Positions 27,160 through 36,015 of a DNA stretch of 64,000 nucleotides are shown one piece after another. The stretch lies in assembly GCF_035621455.1 (NCBI RefSeq), contig NZ_CP141822.1:1984001-2048000 (forward strand). Reading direction: 5' to 3'. Origin of the DNA: Vibrio natriegens NBRC 15636 = ATCC 14048 = DSM 759 (GTDB taxonomy: Bacteria; Pseudomonadota; Gammaproteobacteria; Enterobacterales; Vibrionaceae). Numbering within the stretch: position 1 is the stretch's first letter; each line of letters begins with the position of its first letter. The notes under the pieces are model-generated. The model worked only from the letters and a program-made list of their open reading frames with translations, did no database searches and had not been told where the DNA came from. A program made the translations under genes and the position numbers.

Positions 27160-28224
27160 ATGACTGCTGACCAACAATTCAGACACTGGATGCGTACATT
27201 AATTGTCCTGTTTATCGTTCTATTCTTATACATCGTCATTGCTGACCGTCACGCTCCATTAACCACCGAAGGTCGGGTTCAGGGGTATGTTGTTCAATTA
27301 GCTCCAGAGGTCTCTGGTAAAGTCACCGACGTTCTGATTTCCAATAACCAGGAAGTCCGCAAGGGCGAAGTGTTATTTAAGATTGACGATCGCAAATACA
27401 GAATCGCGCTTGAGCAAGCGAAGTTGTCGCTGCAAGCCGCATATGAAAAAGAGGCGACCCTATATTCTCAGCGAGAGGCAGCAATTGCCAATATTGCCAG
27501 AGCGCAAGCGACGTTTGATAATGCACATCGGGAATACGTACGCTTGCAGAAGCTATCAAGTAAGAAAGTCATTTCCCAATCAGCGCTCGATGATGCTTTC
27601 GCACAAAACCAGGTATCTAATGCTGCATTAAAAGCGGAAAAACAGAACTTAAAAGTCATTGAAGCCCAGCTTGGTGATCAAAAAGGTCAAAGTTCCGCCG
27701 TGCGTATCGCTCAAAATGGTATCGACAAAGCGATGTTAGACTTAGCCAATACCGAAATACTCGCGCCAAGTGATGGTGTGGTAACTAACCTACAACTGGA
27801 AGCCGGCACCATGGCGAATAGTAACTTGCCGCTTTTAACGTTCGTACCAACGGGTTCTATGTGGGTTGCTGCTGACTTTCGTGAAAAATCGGTCGCTGGC
27901 GTCGACAAAACCTATCATGCCTTAGTCACTTTCGATGCAAATCCCGGGGTGGTTTACGACTTTGATCTATCCAGCAGAGATTACGGTGTCGCCGCAGCGC
28001 AACAAACACCAAATGGTGCGTTGACAAAAGTGGAAGTGAATAACCGTTGGGTACGTGATGCTCAGCGCACACGGGTTAATCTCACTAGTGACGAAGCATT
28101 ACCAAACGCCCTATTCGTCGGCTCTCGTGCAACCATCGTTTTGTATCCGGACAATAGTGTTTTCTGGCAGATGATGGCTAATGCTCAGATTTACCTCGCG
28201 AGTTGGTTCCACTTTATCTACTAG
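27160..28224 (+). CDS. HlyD-family membrane fusion protein (EmrA/AaeA-like)
   Basis: 354-aa periplasmic adaptor anchored by one N-terminal membrane helix (about 12-30). The biotinyl-lipoyl-like halves flank a coiled-coil hairpin (about 85-195), followed by the beta-barrel (GSMWVAADFRE). It joins an inner-membrane pump to an outer-membrane channel. The following gene encodes a multi-pass DUF2955 protein, as in two-component aromatic-acid or drug efflux pairs. The LysR regulator is divergent. No outer-membrane TolC-type gene is nearby. Confidence 0.9.
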   Translation: MTADQQFRHWMRTLIVLFIVLFLYIVIADRHAPLTTEGRVQGYVVQLAPEVSGKVTDVLISNNQEVRKGEVLFKIDDRKYRIALEQAKLSLQAAYEKEATLYSQREAAIANIARAQATFDNAHREYVRLQKLSSKKVISQSALDDAFAQNQVSNAALKAEKQNLKVIEAQLGDQKGQSSAVRIAQNGIDKAMLDLANTEILAPSDGVVTNLQLEAGTMANSNLPLLTFVPTGSMWVAADFREKSVAGVDKTYHALVTFDANPGVVYDFDLSSRDYGVAAAQQTPNGALTKVEVNNRWVRDAQRTRVNLTSDEALPNALFVGSRATIVLYPDNSVFWQMMANAQIYLASWFHFIY

Positions 28225-28232
28225 GCGGCAAC

Positions 28233-29258
28233 ATGAAAACCTTACGAATTTGGTTCGGCTGCTCTTTAGGTCTCGCATTGAGTATGCTGTTTAACTGGTC
28301 ATACGGATTCTTTGCCATCATGGTACCGCTGTTTATTCTGGGAAGAATTGACCGTTTTGATCTCCCGTCGTTACTGATGGTGTTTTTCTCCGCCGTTTGG
28401 ACGACGCTGCAGGCTACTTTCCTGTTGGAGTACTTACAATTCCATCCGGTGCTGATGACTGTAGCGGTCGGCATCATGATGCTGTTTAAATGTATCGCGA
28501 TGATGAATCCTAAAACGTTCTTGTTCGGCTACATGGGACTGTTAGTTGGCTCCATTGTGTTGAACTTCGCCAGCTACGATTTTATGGATATCGAAGAGTT
28601 CAACGTCAACATGTGGGTCATCACCTTGTGTAATATTTTTGTTTGTGCACTCGCCTACTGGCTGTTTCCAGAGCCTGATTCACCAGCCGAAAGCATCGCA
28701 ATCTCTACCCCCGTGAAAAGAGATATCGACTACATCAGTCAGGTCGCAATGGGTTGGGTAGTCGCTATGGCTGCATTTATCGTTTTCCAGGTTGCTGATT
28801 TGTATGATTCGTTGTCTGCACAGGCGTCCATATTGATCATCCTGACGCCAATGACTTTAGCCGGTTCAATGGGCATGGCGAAAATCCGCATAATAGGAAC
28901 AGCGTTAGGCTGCATCGCAGGGATGGCTGTGCAATTAATCTTGGGCAGTTGGTATGGCCATGGCTTACTTTTCTGGCTGGCATTTACCATTGCGATGGGG
29001 CCTTTCTGCCTCTGGCTGACCAAGGGGCAAATAAAAGCTGCGATTGCGTTTTCCGCCATGTCGGCGCTATCAGTGCCCTTAACAACGTCATTGGTTCCAG
29101 AGCAAAAGGATGCCTTTTTCTCAATCCTGTACCGTTTCAGCTCCATTTTTGTGGCAGTGCTACTTACCGCAATGGTGATCTGGGTCGTCCATCACTGGAT
29201 TCGAGTCATGTTATTGAAACACCCCGAAATGCTCCACAACAACGTCACCCAGCATTAG
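28233..29258 (+). CDS. DUF2955 family inner-membrane protein (FUSC/AaeB-like efflux partner)
   Basis: 341-aa protein with two blocks of about five membrane helices around a hydrophilic middle (about 150-170), the layout of the fusaric-acid resistance/AaeB-like transporters. ATG 28233 is taken, after AGGCGG; an upstream start at 28203 would overlap the HlyD gene and adds a non-conserved stretch. The gene is eight bases after the HlyD gene, and its end carries a terminator. It is inferred to export an aromatic or phenolic acid with the HlyD partner. Confidence 0.85.
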   Translation: MKTLRIWFGCSLGLALSMLFNWSYGFFAIMVPLFILGRIDRFDLPSLLMVFFSAVWTTLQATFLLEYLQFHPVLMTVAVGIMMLFKCIAMMNPKTFLFGYMGLLVGSIVLNFASYDFMDIEEFNVNMWVITLCNIFVCALAYWLFPEPDSPAESIAISTPVKRDIDYISQVAMGWVVAMAAFIVFQVADLYDSLSAQASILIILTPMTLAGSMGMAKIRIIGTALGCIAGMAVQLILGSWYGHGLLFWLAFTIAMGPFCLWLTKGQIKAAIAFSAMSALSVPLTTSLVPEQKDAFFSILYRFSSIFVAVLLTAMVIWVVHHWIRVMLLKHPEMLHNNVTQH

Positions 29259-29621
29259 AAAGCACCATTTGCTGACTGGTTTTCTATACATCGCCGCAAT
29301 CATGCGGCTTTTTTCTATATTAATTCGTTGTTATATAAATACATTACGAGCATAAAATAATAGTGCTCTCTAAATGAAAATTTAGATATAAAGATAGATA
29401 TATAAAAACGTTTCCCAACATTAATATTTAATTGGCTTTAACAAGCGTAAAAACATTATTAGTGAAAGCTATGTTTCATATGTATATAGAAACAATATTC
29501 AAATTAACATAATAAACTTATTGCTTATGAGTATTCCGTAAAAATAAATTACCCATTGCTAATATTAATCTATAATTAAGTCACTCTCATTCTCATGTTG
29601 TATTAACTTGAGGCCATATTT
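29259..29621. other. AT-rich intergenic region
   Basis: About 360 bases, strongly AT-rich, with a terminator near its left end (29293-29314). The remainder holds no convincing gene and probably carries the promoter of the secreted-protein gene. Confidence 0.55.
29293..29314 (+). terminator. Rho-independent terminator after the efflux pair
   Basis: Stem GCCGCA / TGCGGC with a four-base loop, followed by TTTTTT. Confidence 0.88.
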
Positions 29622-30155
29622 ATGAAGTCAGCTCTTTATATTTCAACTCTTATTTCGGTAAGTTGCGCTTTTAGTGTGTACGCAGCAGATGATTCACAAG
29701 CTTTATTGGATGACGCATTGAGTGCAGCCCCTCCAACCATTCGTGACAAAGTAACGGTGATGGACTGGAACAATAACGTCCTTCAAGAAGGGTCAAGTCA
29801 ATATACCTGTTTCCCGACTCCCCCTCAGCTAGAGGGCACCGCACCAATGTGTATGGACGGAGCGTGGATGGAATGGGCAGATGCCTGGATGAATAAAAAG
29901 CCATTCCAAGCAAAAGCATTGGGTATTTCTTATATGTTGGCCGGTGATGGTGGCGCCAGTAATACCGACCCTTATGCAGAAGGAAAAACCGACGACAATC
30001 AATGGATAGTCGAAGGCCCTCACTTGATGATTATTACTCCTGACCAGGCACTACTCGATTCACTACCAACCGATCCCTATTATGGTGGCCCCTATGTCAT
30101 GTGGAAAGGAACCCCATATGCTCATATTATGATTCCTGTTGGTGCTAGAAAATAG
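29622..30155 (+). CDS. Hypothetical secreted protein
   Basis: 177 aa with a cleavable signal peptide (cleavage likely after VYA, near residue 21) and no membrane segment afterwards, so periplasmic or secreted. The mature part is rich in Trp, Tyr and Met, with two cysteines (TCFPTPPQ and MCMDGAW) that could form a disulfide. Residues 95-177 read like a repeated acidic/aromatic pattern (MWKGTPYAHIMIPVG at the end). I do not recognise a family. It is monocistronic, with a bidirectional terminator after it. Confidence 0.75.
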   Translation: MKSALYISTLISVSCAFSVYAADDSQALLDDALSAAPPTIRDKVTVMDWNNNVLQEGSSQYTCFPTPPQLEGTAPMCMDGAWMEWADAWMNKKPFQAKALGISYMLAGDGGASNTDPYAEGKTDDNQWIVEGPHLMIITPDQALLDSLPTDPYYGGPYVMWKGTPYAHIMIPVGARK

Positions 30156-30166
30156 CGCCGTATTAA

Positions 30167-30200
30167 AAATCCGATATTCCAGTGTTGGAATATCGGATTT
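30167..30200. terminator. Bidirectional terminator between the secreted protein and scsD
   Basis: Fourteen-base stem AAATCCGATATTCC / GGAATATCGGATTT with a six-base loop; A-rich left and T-rich right flanks serve both strands. Confidence 0.88.
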
Positions 30201-30211
30201 ATTTTAGGAAA

Positions 30212-30727
30212 TTAACTGGCTAACCAAATTCTTGCTAATATTCCCATCGGCGTGGAAATACCCGTTGTAATAGAGGTTATCTCACCATTTCTTAAAACAT
30301 AAATGGTGGGGGTAACAACGACTTTCCAATCTTGCATAATTTTACTTTTAGGATCATTGATATTATTGAATCGATAATCTTTAGACATCATAAACTGTTT
30401 CACCCGCTCCTCATTTCCTGAAGAACCAGAAACCCCAATTACCGAATAGTGATCACTTATCCAATTCATACTTGGGCTAACAAATTTACATGCCGGACAC
30501 CATGTCGCCCAAAAATAGACAACCACGGGTTCTTCATGACTTTTCTCGATGACATCAACATATTGACCACTGCTCATGAACGCGCTCAACGCTGGCGCGT
30601 TTTGTTTGGGTATATCTTTGGTGCGGTACCAATCCATACCAACTGAAACGACGGTAACAATGATCACAATTTGTAGGAGTTGGAGTAGCCAATGTTGCCA
30701 TGATTTACGACGGCTTTTAGAGCTCAT
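30212..30727 (-). CDS. Membrane-anchored thioredoxin-like protein, ScsD-like
   Basis: 171-aa TlpA/thioredoxin-fold protein: N-terminal membrane anchor (about 16-33), then a periplasmic thioredoxin domain with active site WCPAC and cis-Pro segment TPTIY. It probably accepts electrons from the ScsB-like partner to reduce periplasmic disulfides, in the context of copper tolerance. Its start overlaps the end of the scsB-like gene by one base (TAATG), so it is the last gene of that operon. Confidence 0.8.
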   Translation of the reverse strand: MSSKSRRKSWQHWLLQLLQIVIIVTVVSVGMDWYRTKDIPKQNAPALSAFMSSGQYVDVIEKSHEEPVVVYFWATWCPACKFVSPSMNWISDHYSVIGVSGSSGNEERVKQFMMSKDYRFNNINDPKSKIMQDWKVVVTPTIYVLRNGEITSITTGISTPMGILARIWLAS

Positions 30728-32835
30728 TAACTGTTTCCCCCACTCGCTTGTTTGATCGCACTGACGACAACATCCTCCGTAAGAATGACGGGCAAGGGGA
30801 TGCCTTGGGGCGCTGCTGGCCCATAAACGATATTAAAAGGGACGCCGTAACGTCCATATAGACGTAGGAAATCCGTTACAGAACTCTCGGGGTGAGTCCA
30901 GTCCCCCTTCAATGTCGCGACACTTGGACTTTGTAATAACGAATACACTGGATCTTGCCAGATCACCCCGATCTTGTTCGCTTTACAAGTGATACACCAA
31001 TCTGCAGTAACGTCCACAAATACGACTCTTCCATTTGCAACATGAGAGTCAATCGCTGTGTTTGACAGCCTCTGCCATGCAAGGTCTTGTGGAAGTGGTG
31101 TCGCCCACTTGCTGGCAGTGAAGCTAGCAAGAAGCAACCCACCAGCAATCAAAAATACTGAGGCGGAACCCGTTATCGCCAGCATTTTTTCGCCGTAAAC
31201 GGTTTTGACCCTCGCCATGATAAAAATAAACCCGACCAAGCCAGCCAGAATGACCCAGAACAACGGTAAGTGATTAGCAATCAAGGTCAGCAACCAAATA
31301 CTGGTTGCCAGCATCATCACACCAAAACCAAGTTTAACCACATTCATCCACTTACCTGGCTTTGGCAATTTACGCGCAATACTCGGAAAAACAGCGACCA
31401 GAATCCACGGCAACGCCATACCGATTGCCAACGCAGTAAAGACGGCAAATAACGTAAACACATCAGCCCCAAGCGCGAAGGCCACCGCCGTCCCCAAAAA
31501 TGGCGCAGAACATGGTGTCGCAAGTAAAGTCGCAAACATACCCTGAACATAATGGCCAATAAGAGTGTTATTGCCTTTGGAAGCCAGCCACGTATTCGTG
31601 CCAGATGAAAGACGAATTTGAAATAGCCCCAGCATATTGGCGCCAAAAAGCCCAGTAACCAGCACCATCAAGCCAAGAAACCAAACGCTCTGGAACTGTA
31701 CACCCCACCCGATCGCACTGCCTGTCATTTTAAGCGCAGTGATAAAACCCGCCAGAATCCAGAACGACGTCAAAATTCCCAATGAAGAAGCGACGAACTG
31801 TGCGCGAATCTGACGACGTTCGACCCCGTGAGCAGTAACGATACTACTCAGCTTCATCCCAAGCACAGGAAGAACACAAGGCATGATATTAAGAATCAGA
31901 CCACCAAGCAGAGCAAAAACAAATACGCTTGTTAAAGACGTATCTGGTAACGCATCTACGATCGCTGCAGCTTGCGCTTGGCTAACCTCTTCCGCTAATA
32001 AGTTATCGTCCTTGATTGAAACAAACAGCGGCTGGTTATTAAGGTCAACCTCTCCCAGCCAGGTATTCACTTTATAACTAGCCGTCAGGATATTGCCTTG
32101 CAAATAAGTTCCTTTTAACTTGAAGCTGTAATCTCGCGTGGAGTCATCAACACCATCTACCAATACCTGCGGATGATTCCAACCTTGGGTATTTGTCAGC
32201 TTTACCTGCAGTATCGATTGATTGGCATCCCAATCTGCCTGCGTGACTTCAATAAATGGCGAAGGTTGCGGAACATTACTCAGTGCTTGTGCATAACGAA
32301 ACATCACCTCTTCATCAACCTGTAAATCTGAAGGCAGAAACGTCAGTTGAATTGGATAGTCCGTCAAAACACAAATCGTGGTGCAGGAAGACAACGTTAA
32401 TACCGCATCAATAGCAACGGGTTTGCTCATGTCTTCGATATGCAGCGTGATCGGGAATAATGTGTCGCCCTTGTAGCCCTGCGTCTCTATGCCCAGTAGT
32501 TCGAACTTTTGTGGGTAGGGCCAAAGCCAATCGACTTTGTTCAAATTGTTCGACGCTTGCCAGTCAATTGATGGGGCAACCCCACCTTCACCCGGTGAGC
32601 GCCAATAGGTTTTCCAATCTCCCGATAGCTTTACATCCAGATAGCCAGTGACCGTTTTGGCTTGAGGATCTTGCAAGCCGGTCAGTACAAAGCGTGTTTG
32701 TACCGGTGGATGTTGAGGGTTGCTCATCCAGCCTGTATCGGGTGTCTGAGCGGAAAGCTGGAAGGAAAACAAACTTAACAGTAACGTTGTCATGAATATC
32801 AACGCGACTCGAGTCATTTTAGTCATATGGTTCAT
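30727..32835 (-). CDS. DsbD-family thiol:disulfide interchange protein, ScsB-like
   Basis: 702 aa. Signal peptide, then a long periplasmic N-terminal region (about 30-290), an eight-helix electron-transfer core with redox cysteines in MPCVLPVLG and TPCSAPFLG, and a C-terminal thioredoxin-like domain with DWCITCK. It should carry reducing power from cytosolic thioredoxin to the periplasm. The large N-terminal domain fits ScsB rather than DsbD. ATG 32835 lies after AGGAA. Upstream is a small membrane protein; downstream the ScsD-like gene. No scsC (soluble DsbG-like partner) is present in this operon. Confidence 0.85.
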   Translation of the reverse strand: MNHMTKMTRVALIFMTTLLLSLFSFQLSAQTPDTGWMSNPQHPPVQTRFVLTGLQDPQAKTVTGYLDVKLSGDWKTYWRSPGEGGVAPSIDWQASNNLNKVDWLWPYPQKFELLGIETQGYKGDTLFPITLHIEDMSKPVAIDAVLTLSSCTTICVLTDYPIQLTFLPSDLQVDEEVMFRYAQALSNVPQPSPFIEVTQADWDANQSILQVKLTNTQGWNHPQVLVDGVDDSTRDYSFKLKGTYLQGNILTASYKVNTWLGEVDLNNQPLFVSIKDDNLLAEEVSQAQAAAIVDALPDTSLTSVFVFALLGGLILNIMPCVLPVLGMKLSSIVTAHGVERRQIRAQFVASSLGILTSFWILAGFITALKMTGSAIGWGVQFQSVWFLGLMVLVTGLFGANMLGLFQIRLSSGTNTWLASKGNNTLIGHYVQGMFATLLATPCSAPFLGTAVAFALGADVFTLFAVFTALAIGMALPWILVAVFPSIARKLPKPGKWMNVVKLGFGVMMLATSIWLLTLIANHLPLFWVILAGLVGFIFIMARVKTVYGEKMLAITGSASVFLIAGGLLLASFTASKWATPLPQDLAWQRLSNTAIDSHVANGRVVFVDVTADWCITCKANKIGVIWQDPVYSLLQSPSVATLKGDWTHPESSVTDFLRLYGRYGVPFNIVYGPAAPQGIPLPVILTEDVVVSAIKQASGGNS

Positions 32836-32897
32836 AGTGATTCCTGATAAAAAACAAGTGTAGAAGTTCGCTGGCTACATAAGCCAGAAGTCACTTG

Positions 32898-33287
32898 TCA
32901 TTCACGGAAAACACAAAATGTAAGATGAACCCGATGTTTATAGGGTATTGGTTCGGTCCATTGCCTTAACTGTGCAAATACACCACGTCGACAGACCGCC
33001 ACCAATGTAATGCCCACAAACAAAATAACAATGAACAGCCCGAGATGGTGTTTAGCAAACTGAATGAGCTTCTCAGACAATTCACACTTGTTGGCACTTT
33101 TTGACTTAGTATCATGAACCTTTTCTACAGCGACCAAAGCGCTCGCAACCGCCTCTCCGGTCATGGAACACGACGATACAAAGCCGGAGTTTTGCATCAG
33201 GCACACGACAATGACCCAGCCAATGATAGCCAGGAGCCACTTCGCCTGCTTCTGCGGCGCGCGATGTCGTGAACCCAATAAGATCAT
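32898..33287 (-). CDS. Hypothetical membrane protein preceding scsB
   Basis: 129 aa with two hydrophobic segments (about 17-36 and 80-98) and four cysteines, including CSM and CEL in a loop that may be periplasmic. I do not recognise a family. It is about 60 bases upstream of the scsB-like gene and on the same strand, so it is probably part of the copper/thiol operon. The ribosome site is weak, so the start is uncertain. Confidence 0.6.
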   Translation of the reverse strand: MILLGSRHRAPQKQAKWLLAIIGWVIVVCLMQNSGFVSSCSMTGEAVASALVAVEKVHDTKSKSANKCELSEKLIQFAKHHLGLFIVILFVGITLVAVCRRGVFAQLRQWTEPIPYKHRVHLTFCVFRE

Positions 33288-33488
33288 AAAAAATCGAATG
33301 AAAGAAGAAACGCTGAGAATAATACGCGAGTCAGGTGAAAGCTCAAGTCAAACCGAATCAGCTCTATATGCGATGAGAGAAATCTCAACTTTGCATCGGC
33401 TGCATCGACCACAGTGTGATCCGGTTTGACTACAGAACGCCGACATCCGTATCACTTAGTGAAGTGAGTCAGATATGTACTTTTAGTA

Positions 33489-34394
33489 TCAACCTTTACC
33501 TAACGTTCTCGTTCTGTAAGGTTTCGCGTTCTTTTCGATAAACTGAAAAATTAAATCTGCGACATCTTTTTTTGTTGCCGTTTCAATGCCTTCAAGTCCT
33601 GGTGAAGAGTTAACTTCCATCACAACAGGCCCGCGTTCCGCTCTTAGAATATCGACACCACACACTTTAAGCCCCATCACTTTAGCCGCAGCGATCGCAG
33701 TAGCACGTTCTTCTTTAGATAGTTTGACTAACGTTGCCGAGCCACCCCGGTGTAGATTTGAACGAAACTCACCTTCTGCGCCTTGTCGTTTCATTGCAGC
33801 GACAACCCTCTCACCGATAACGAAACAGCGAATATCAGCGCCACCCGCTTCTTTGATAAATTCTTGTATCAGGATATCGGCTTTTAGCCCCATGAATGCT
33901 TCAACGATAGCCTCTGCAGATTTTGCGGTATCCGCTAATACAACGCCAATACCTTGTGTCCCCTCTAAAAGTTTAATCACACATGGTGCGCCACCAACGT
34001 TTCTGATTAAATCTTTCACATTGTCTGGTCGGTTAGCAAACCCTGTACGTGGCAATCCAATACCTTTACGTGAGAGAAGCTGCATAGAGCGTAATTTATC
34101 TCGTGAACGACTGATAGCGACGGATTCATTGACACTAAAACTACCCGTCATCTCAAACTGCCTGACTACTGATGTTCCGTAGAACGAAATGCTCGCACCA
34201 ATTCGTGGAATAATCGCGTCGTAATGCGGTAATTGCTCACCTTTGAACCTCACTGCAGGTTTGCTGCTGGTGATATCCATGTAGCAGTGTAACGTATCAA
34301 TAACGTCTACTTCATGGCCGCGAGCCTCACCTGCCTCTTTTAATCTGCGCGTGGAGTAAAGGTTCTTATTCCTTGATAAAATAGCGATTTTCAC
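33489..34394 (-). CDS. rimK: Ribosomal protein S6 alpha-L-glutamate ligase
   Basis: 301-aa ATP-grasp ligase that adds glutamate residues to the C-terminus of ribosomal protein S6. N-terminal [22 protein letters not shown] is the family signature. The ATP-grasp core shows [14 protein letters not shown], the [17 protein letters not shown] loop and metal-binding [10 protein letters not shown]. Full length. It is a single gene on the minus strand; the small upstream gap contains no clear operator. Confidence 0.95.
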   Translation of the reverse strand: MKIAILSRNKNLYSTRRLKEAGEARGHEVDVIDTLHCYMDITSSKPAVRFKGEQLPHYDAIIPRIGASISFYGTSVVRQFEMTGSFSVNESVAISRSRDKLRSMQLLSRKGIGLPRTGFANRPDNVKDLIRNVGGAPCVIKLLEGTQGIGVVLADTAKSAEAIVEAFMGLKADILIQEFIKEAGGADIRCFVIGERVVAAMKRQGAEGEFRSNLHRGGSATLVKLSKEERATAIAAAKVMGLKVCGVDILRAERGPVVMEVNSSPGLEGIETATKKDVADLIFQFIEKNAKPYRTRTLGKG

Positions 34395-34648
34395 TTTTAC
34401 ATCCTTCTTCTTGTAGAAATTGATGATTTAAAGTCGACTCCAATAAACCAATGGTTAAACACCTTTTGAACTTTCCAAGACTGTGTACAATCAGCATAAC
34501 CGACGTACAAATTTAAAAGGTTATACAAACAATAGCCCACCCACAGGAGCATACAACGTCGCAGATCAACCTGAGTTAGAAGATCTCATACCAAATGTAC
34601 CGCAATCACTACCCTTACCTGATATTCCGATCTATTTATTTACAAAAA

Positions 34649-35485
34649 TCATTGAAAATTAAGTGATAAGCCAACGCCCACATCTTTTACGCTAGAGTAT
34701 TTAGATAACTTAATTTTGTATTCCAGATTGGTGCAATGGCATGGATGTATAGCGTTGATTTTCTGATTTTTAAAATAATCCAGAGTCCCTTTCGATTGTT
34801 TTGGACTTGGCTGAATCAAGTGAAAGCCACCGATAACATCTATGATTCGATTATCGCCACAAACTTTTTTTGAATACTCAATAATATTACAAATACCGGA
34901 ATGGGAGCAGCCCGTTATAATCACTAAGCCTTCAGGCGATTTATACACTAACGCCGAGTCATCTTTCACATAGTCATCGCCCAGAGAGCCATCTCGTTCA
35001 CACCTTCCTACCGGGTCGATGTTCTCAAAGTCATTCGTTCTTTCGATTTCTCCTAAAAAAACGATGTTGTCGGTTATCCAGAATGGCTCTTTAGATATTT
35101 TAGTACCAAAATATCTACCTATTCTCGTTTCATCTAAGATAGAGCCGATGTCATCGCCTGAATACTCTTTATATGCAAAGGCATCTGGATGGGCGACAAC
35201 TATTGGATTTACGTAGCTTTTCCCCTCAGCTTTCGCCTCAGAGTAATGCTTAACAAGTGGAACCAAACCTCCGGTATGATCATTGTGCCCATGTGAAATT
35301 ACAACGTAATTTATATCCATTAGTGACTCAGCCATTTTCTTTGCATTTTGAATAAACACGTCTGAATAACCTACATCAAATAATATTTTTATATTCTCAT
35401 CAGTAATCAGATAAGACACGGCTGGTTCGGCTAAAAAATAACGATCAATGATTGTGTTGTTATCAACTAATACTTTTAATTCCAT
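34649..35485 (-). CDS. Metallo-beta-lactamase-fold hydrolase (COG1237-like)
   Basis: 278 aa. The zinc motif HGHNDHTGG (HxHxDH) and the later GCSHSGI and HPCHC segments are those of the metal-dependent hydrolases related to dihydropterin/beta-RFAP synthesis proteins. The substrate is unknown. The gene is visibly more AT-rich than its neighbours and is flanked by long gene-poor gaps, suggesting recent acquisition. No partner gene is nearby. Confidence 0.85.
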   Translation of the reverse strand: MELKVLVDNNTIIDRYFLAEPAVSYLITDENIKILFDVGYSDVFIQNAKKMAESLMDINYVVISHGHNDHTGGLVPLVKHYSEAKAEGKSYVNPIVVAHPDAFAYKEYSGDDIGSILDETRIGRYFGTKISKEPFWITDNIVFLGEIERTNDFENIDPVGRCERDGSLGDDYVKDDSALVYKSPEGLVIITGCSHSGICNIIEYSKKVCGDNRIIDVIGGFHLIQPSPKQSKGTLDYFKNQKINAIHPCHCTNLEYKIKLSKYSSVKDVGVGLSLNFQ

Positions 35486-36015
35486 TATTTTCCCTAGCTT
35501 TAAAATTATTTCTTAAAGTAAAACGTTTTTCATGTCTGGCGGTGGGCTCGATACGACTTTCCAACGGATACATGAGAAGAACTGACACACTAAAAACGCC
35601 GCGTGTAGGGAATCAAGACAATGCTGTACACTGGAATCTTAGAGACGCGCCAAGATGCTGAAATATAACACCAAACTTCAAACTCTGAAGCCAGATGAAC
35701 CGCCACTAAACGCAAACCAAAATTAAAAATGCGAGTCGCCTAAAAGAATTAAGTGCAAACCACTCTATTTCACGATTTTAAAAATAAGGAAAAGGAGAAA
35801 AACTTCGATATTGAATACTCGCCGTTATTAAAGCGCCTTTCTGTGTAGAAGGCATCGGCACCAAACAAGCTTTGCTCGAGAGTTAGAAACAGTAGAAAGT
35901 GGAATGACAGCAGACGCTAAACATATAGGTCGAACGTGTGGAGTCGCTTTAGAAGCGCTCTGGCTGGTGATTCTGAATCAGCAAGAACGCTTTCTAATTT
36001 AGCAACTCTAAATCG
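35486..36015. other. Gene-poor region, possible coding relics
   Basis: About 530 bases with no intact gene. Two short frames (around 35822 and 35907) look protein-like, for example APFCVEGIGTKQALLES and GVALEALWLVILN, but are in different frames, so this may be a decayed gene. No integron attC, tRNA or insertion-sequence ends were recognised. Confidence 0.4.

Noticed and set aside
35452..35661. Plus-strand 69-codon frame overlapping the MBL-gene start
   Set aside because: No ribosome site, overlaps the start of a convincing gene, and no recognisable protein pattern.
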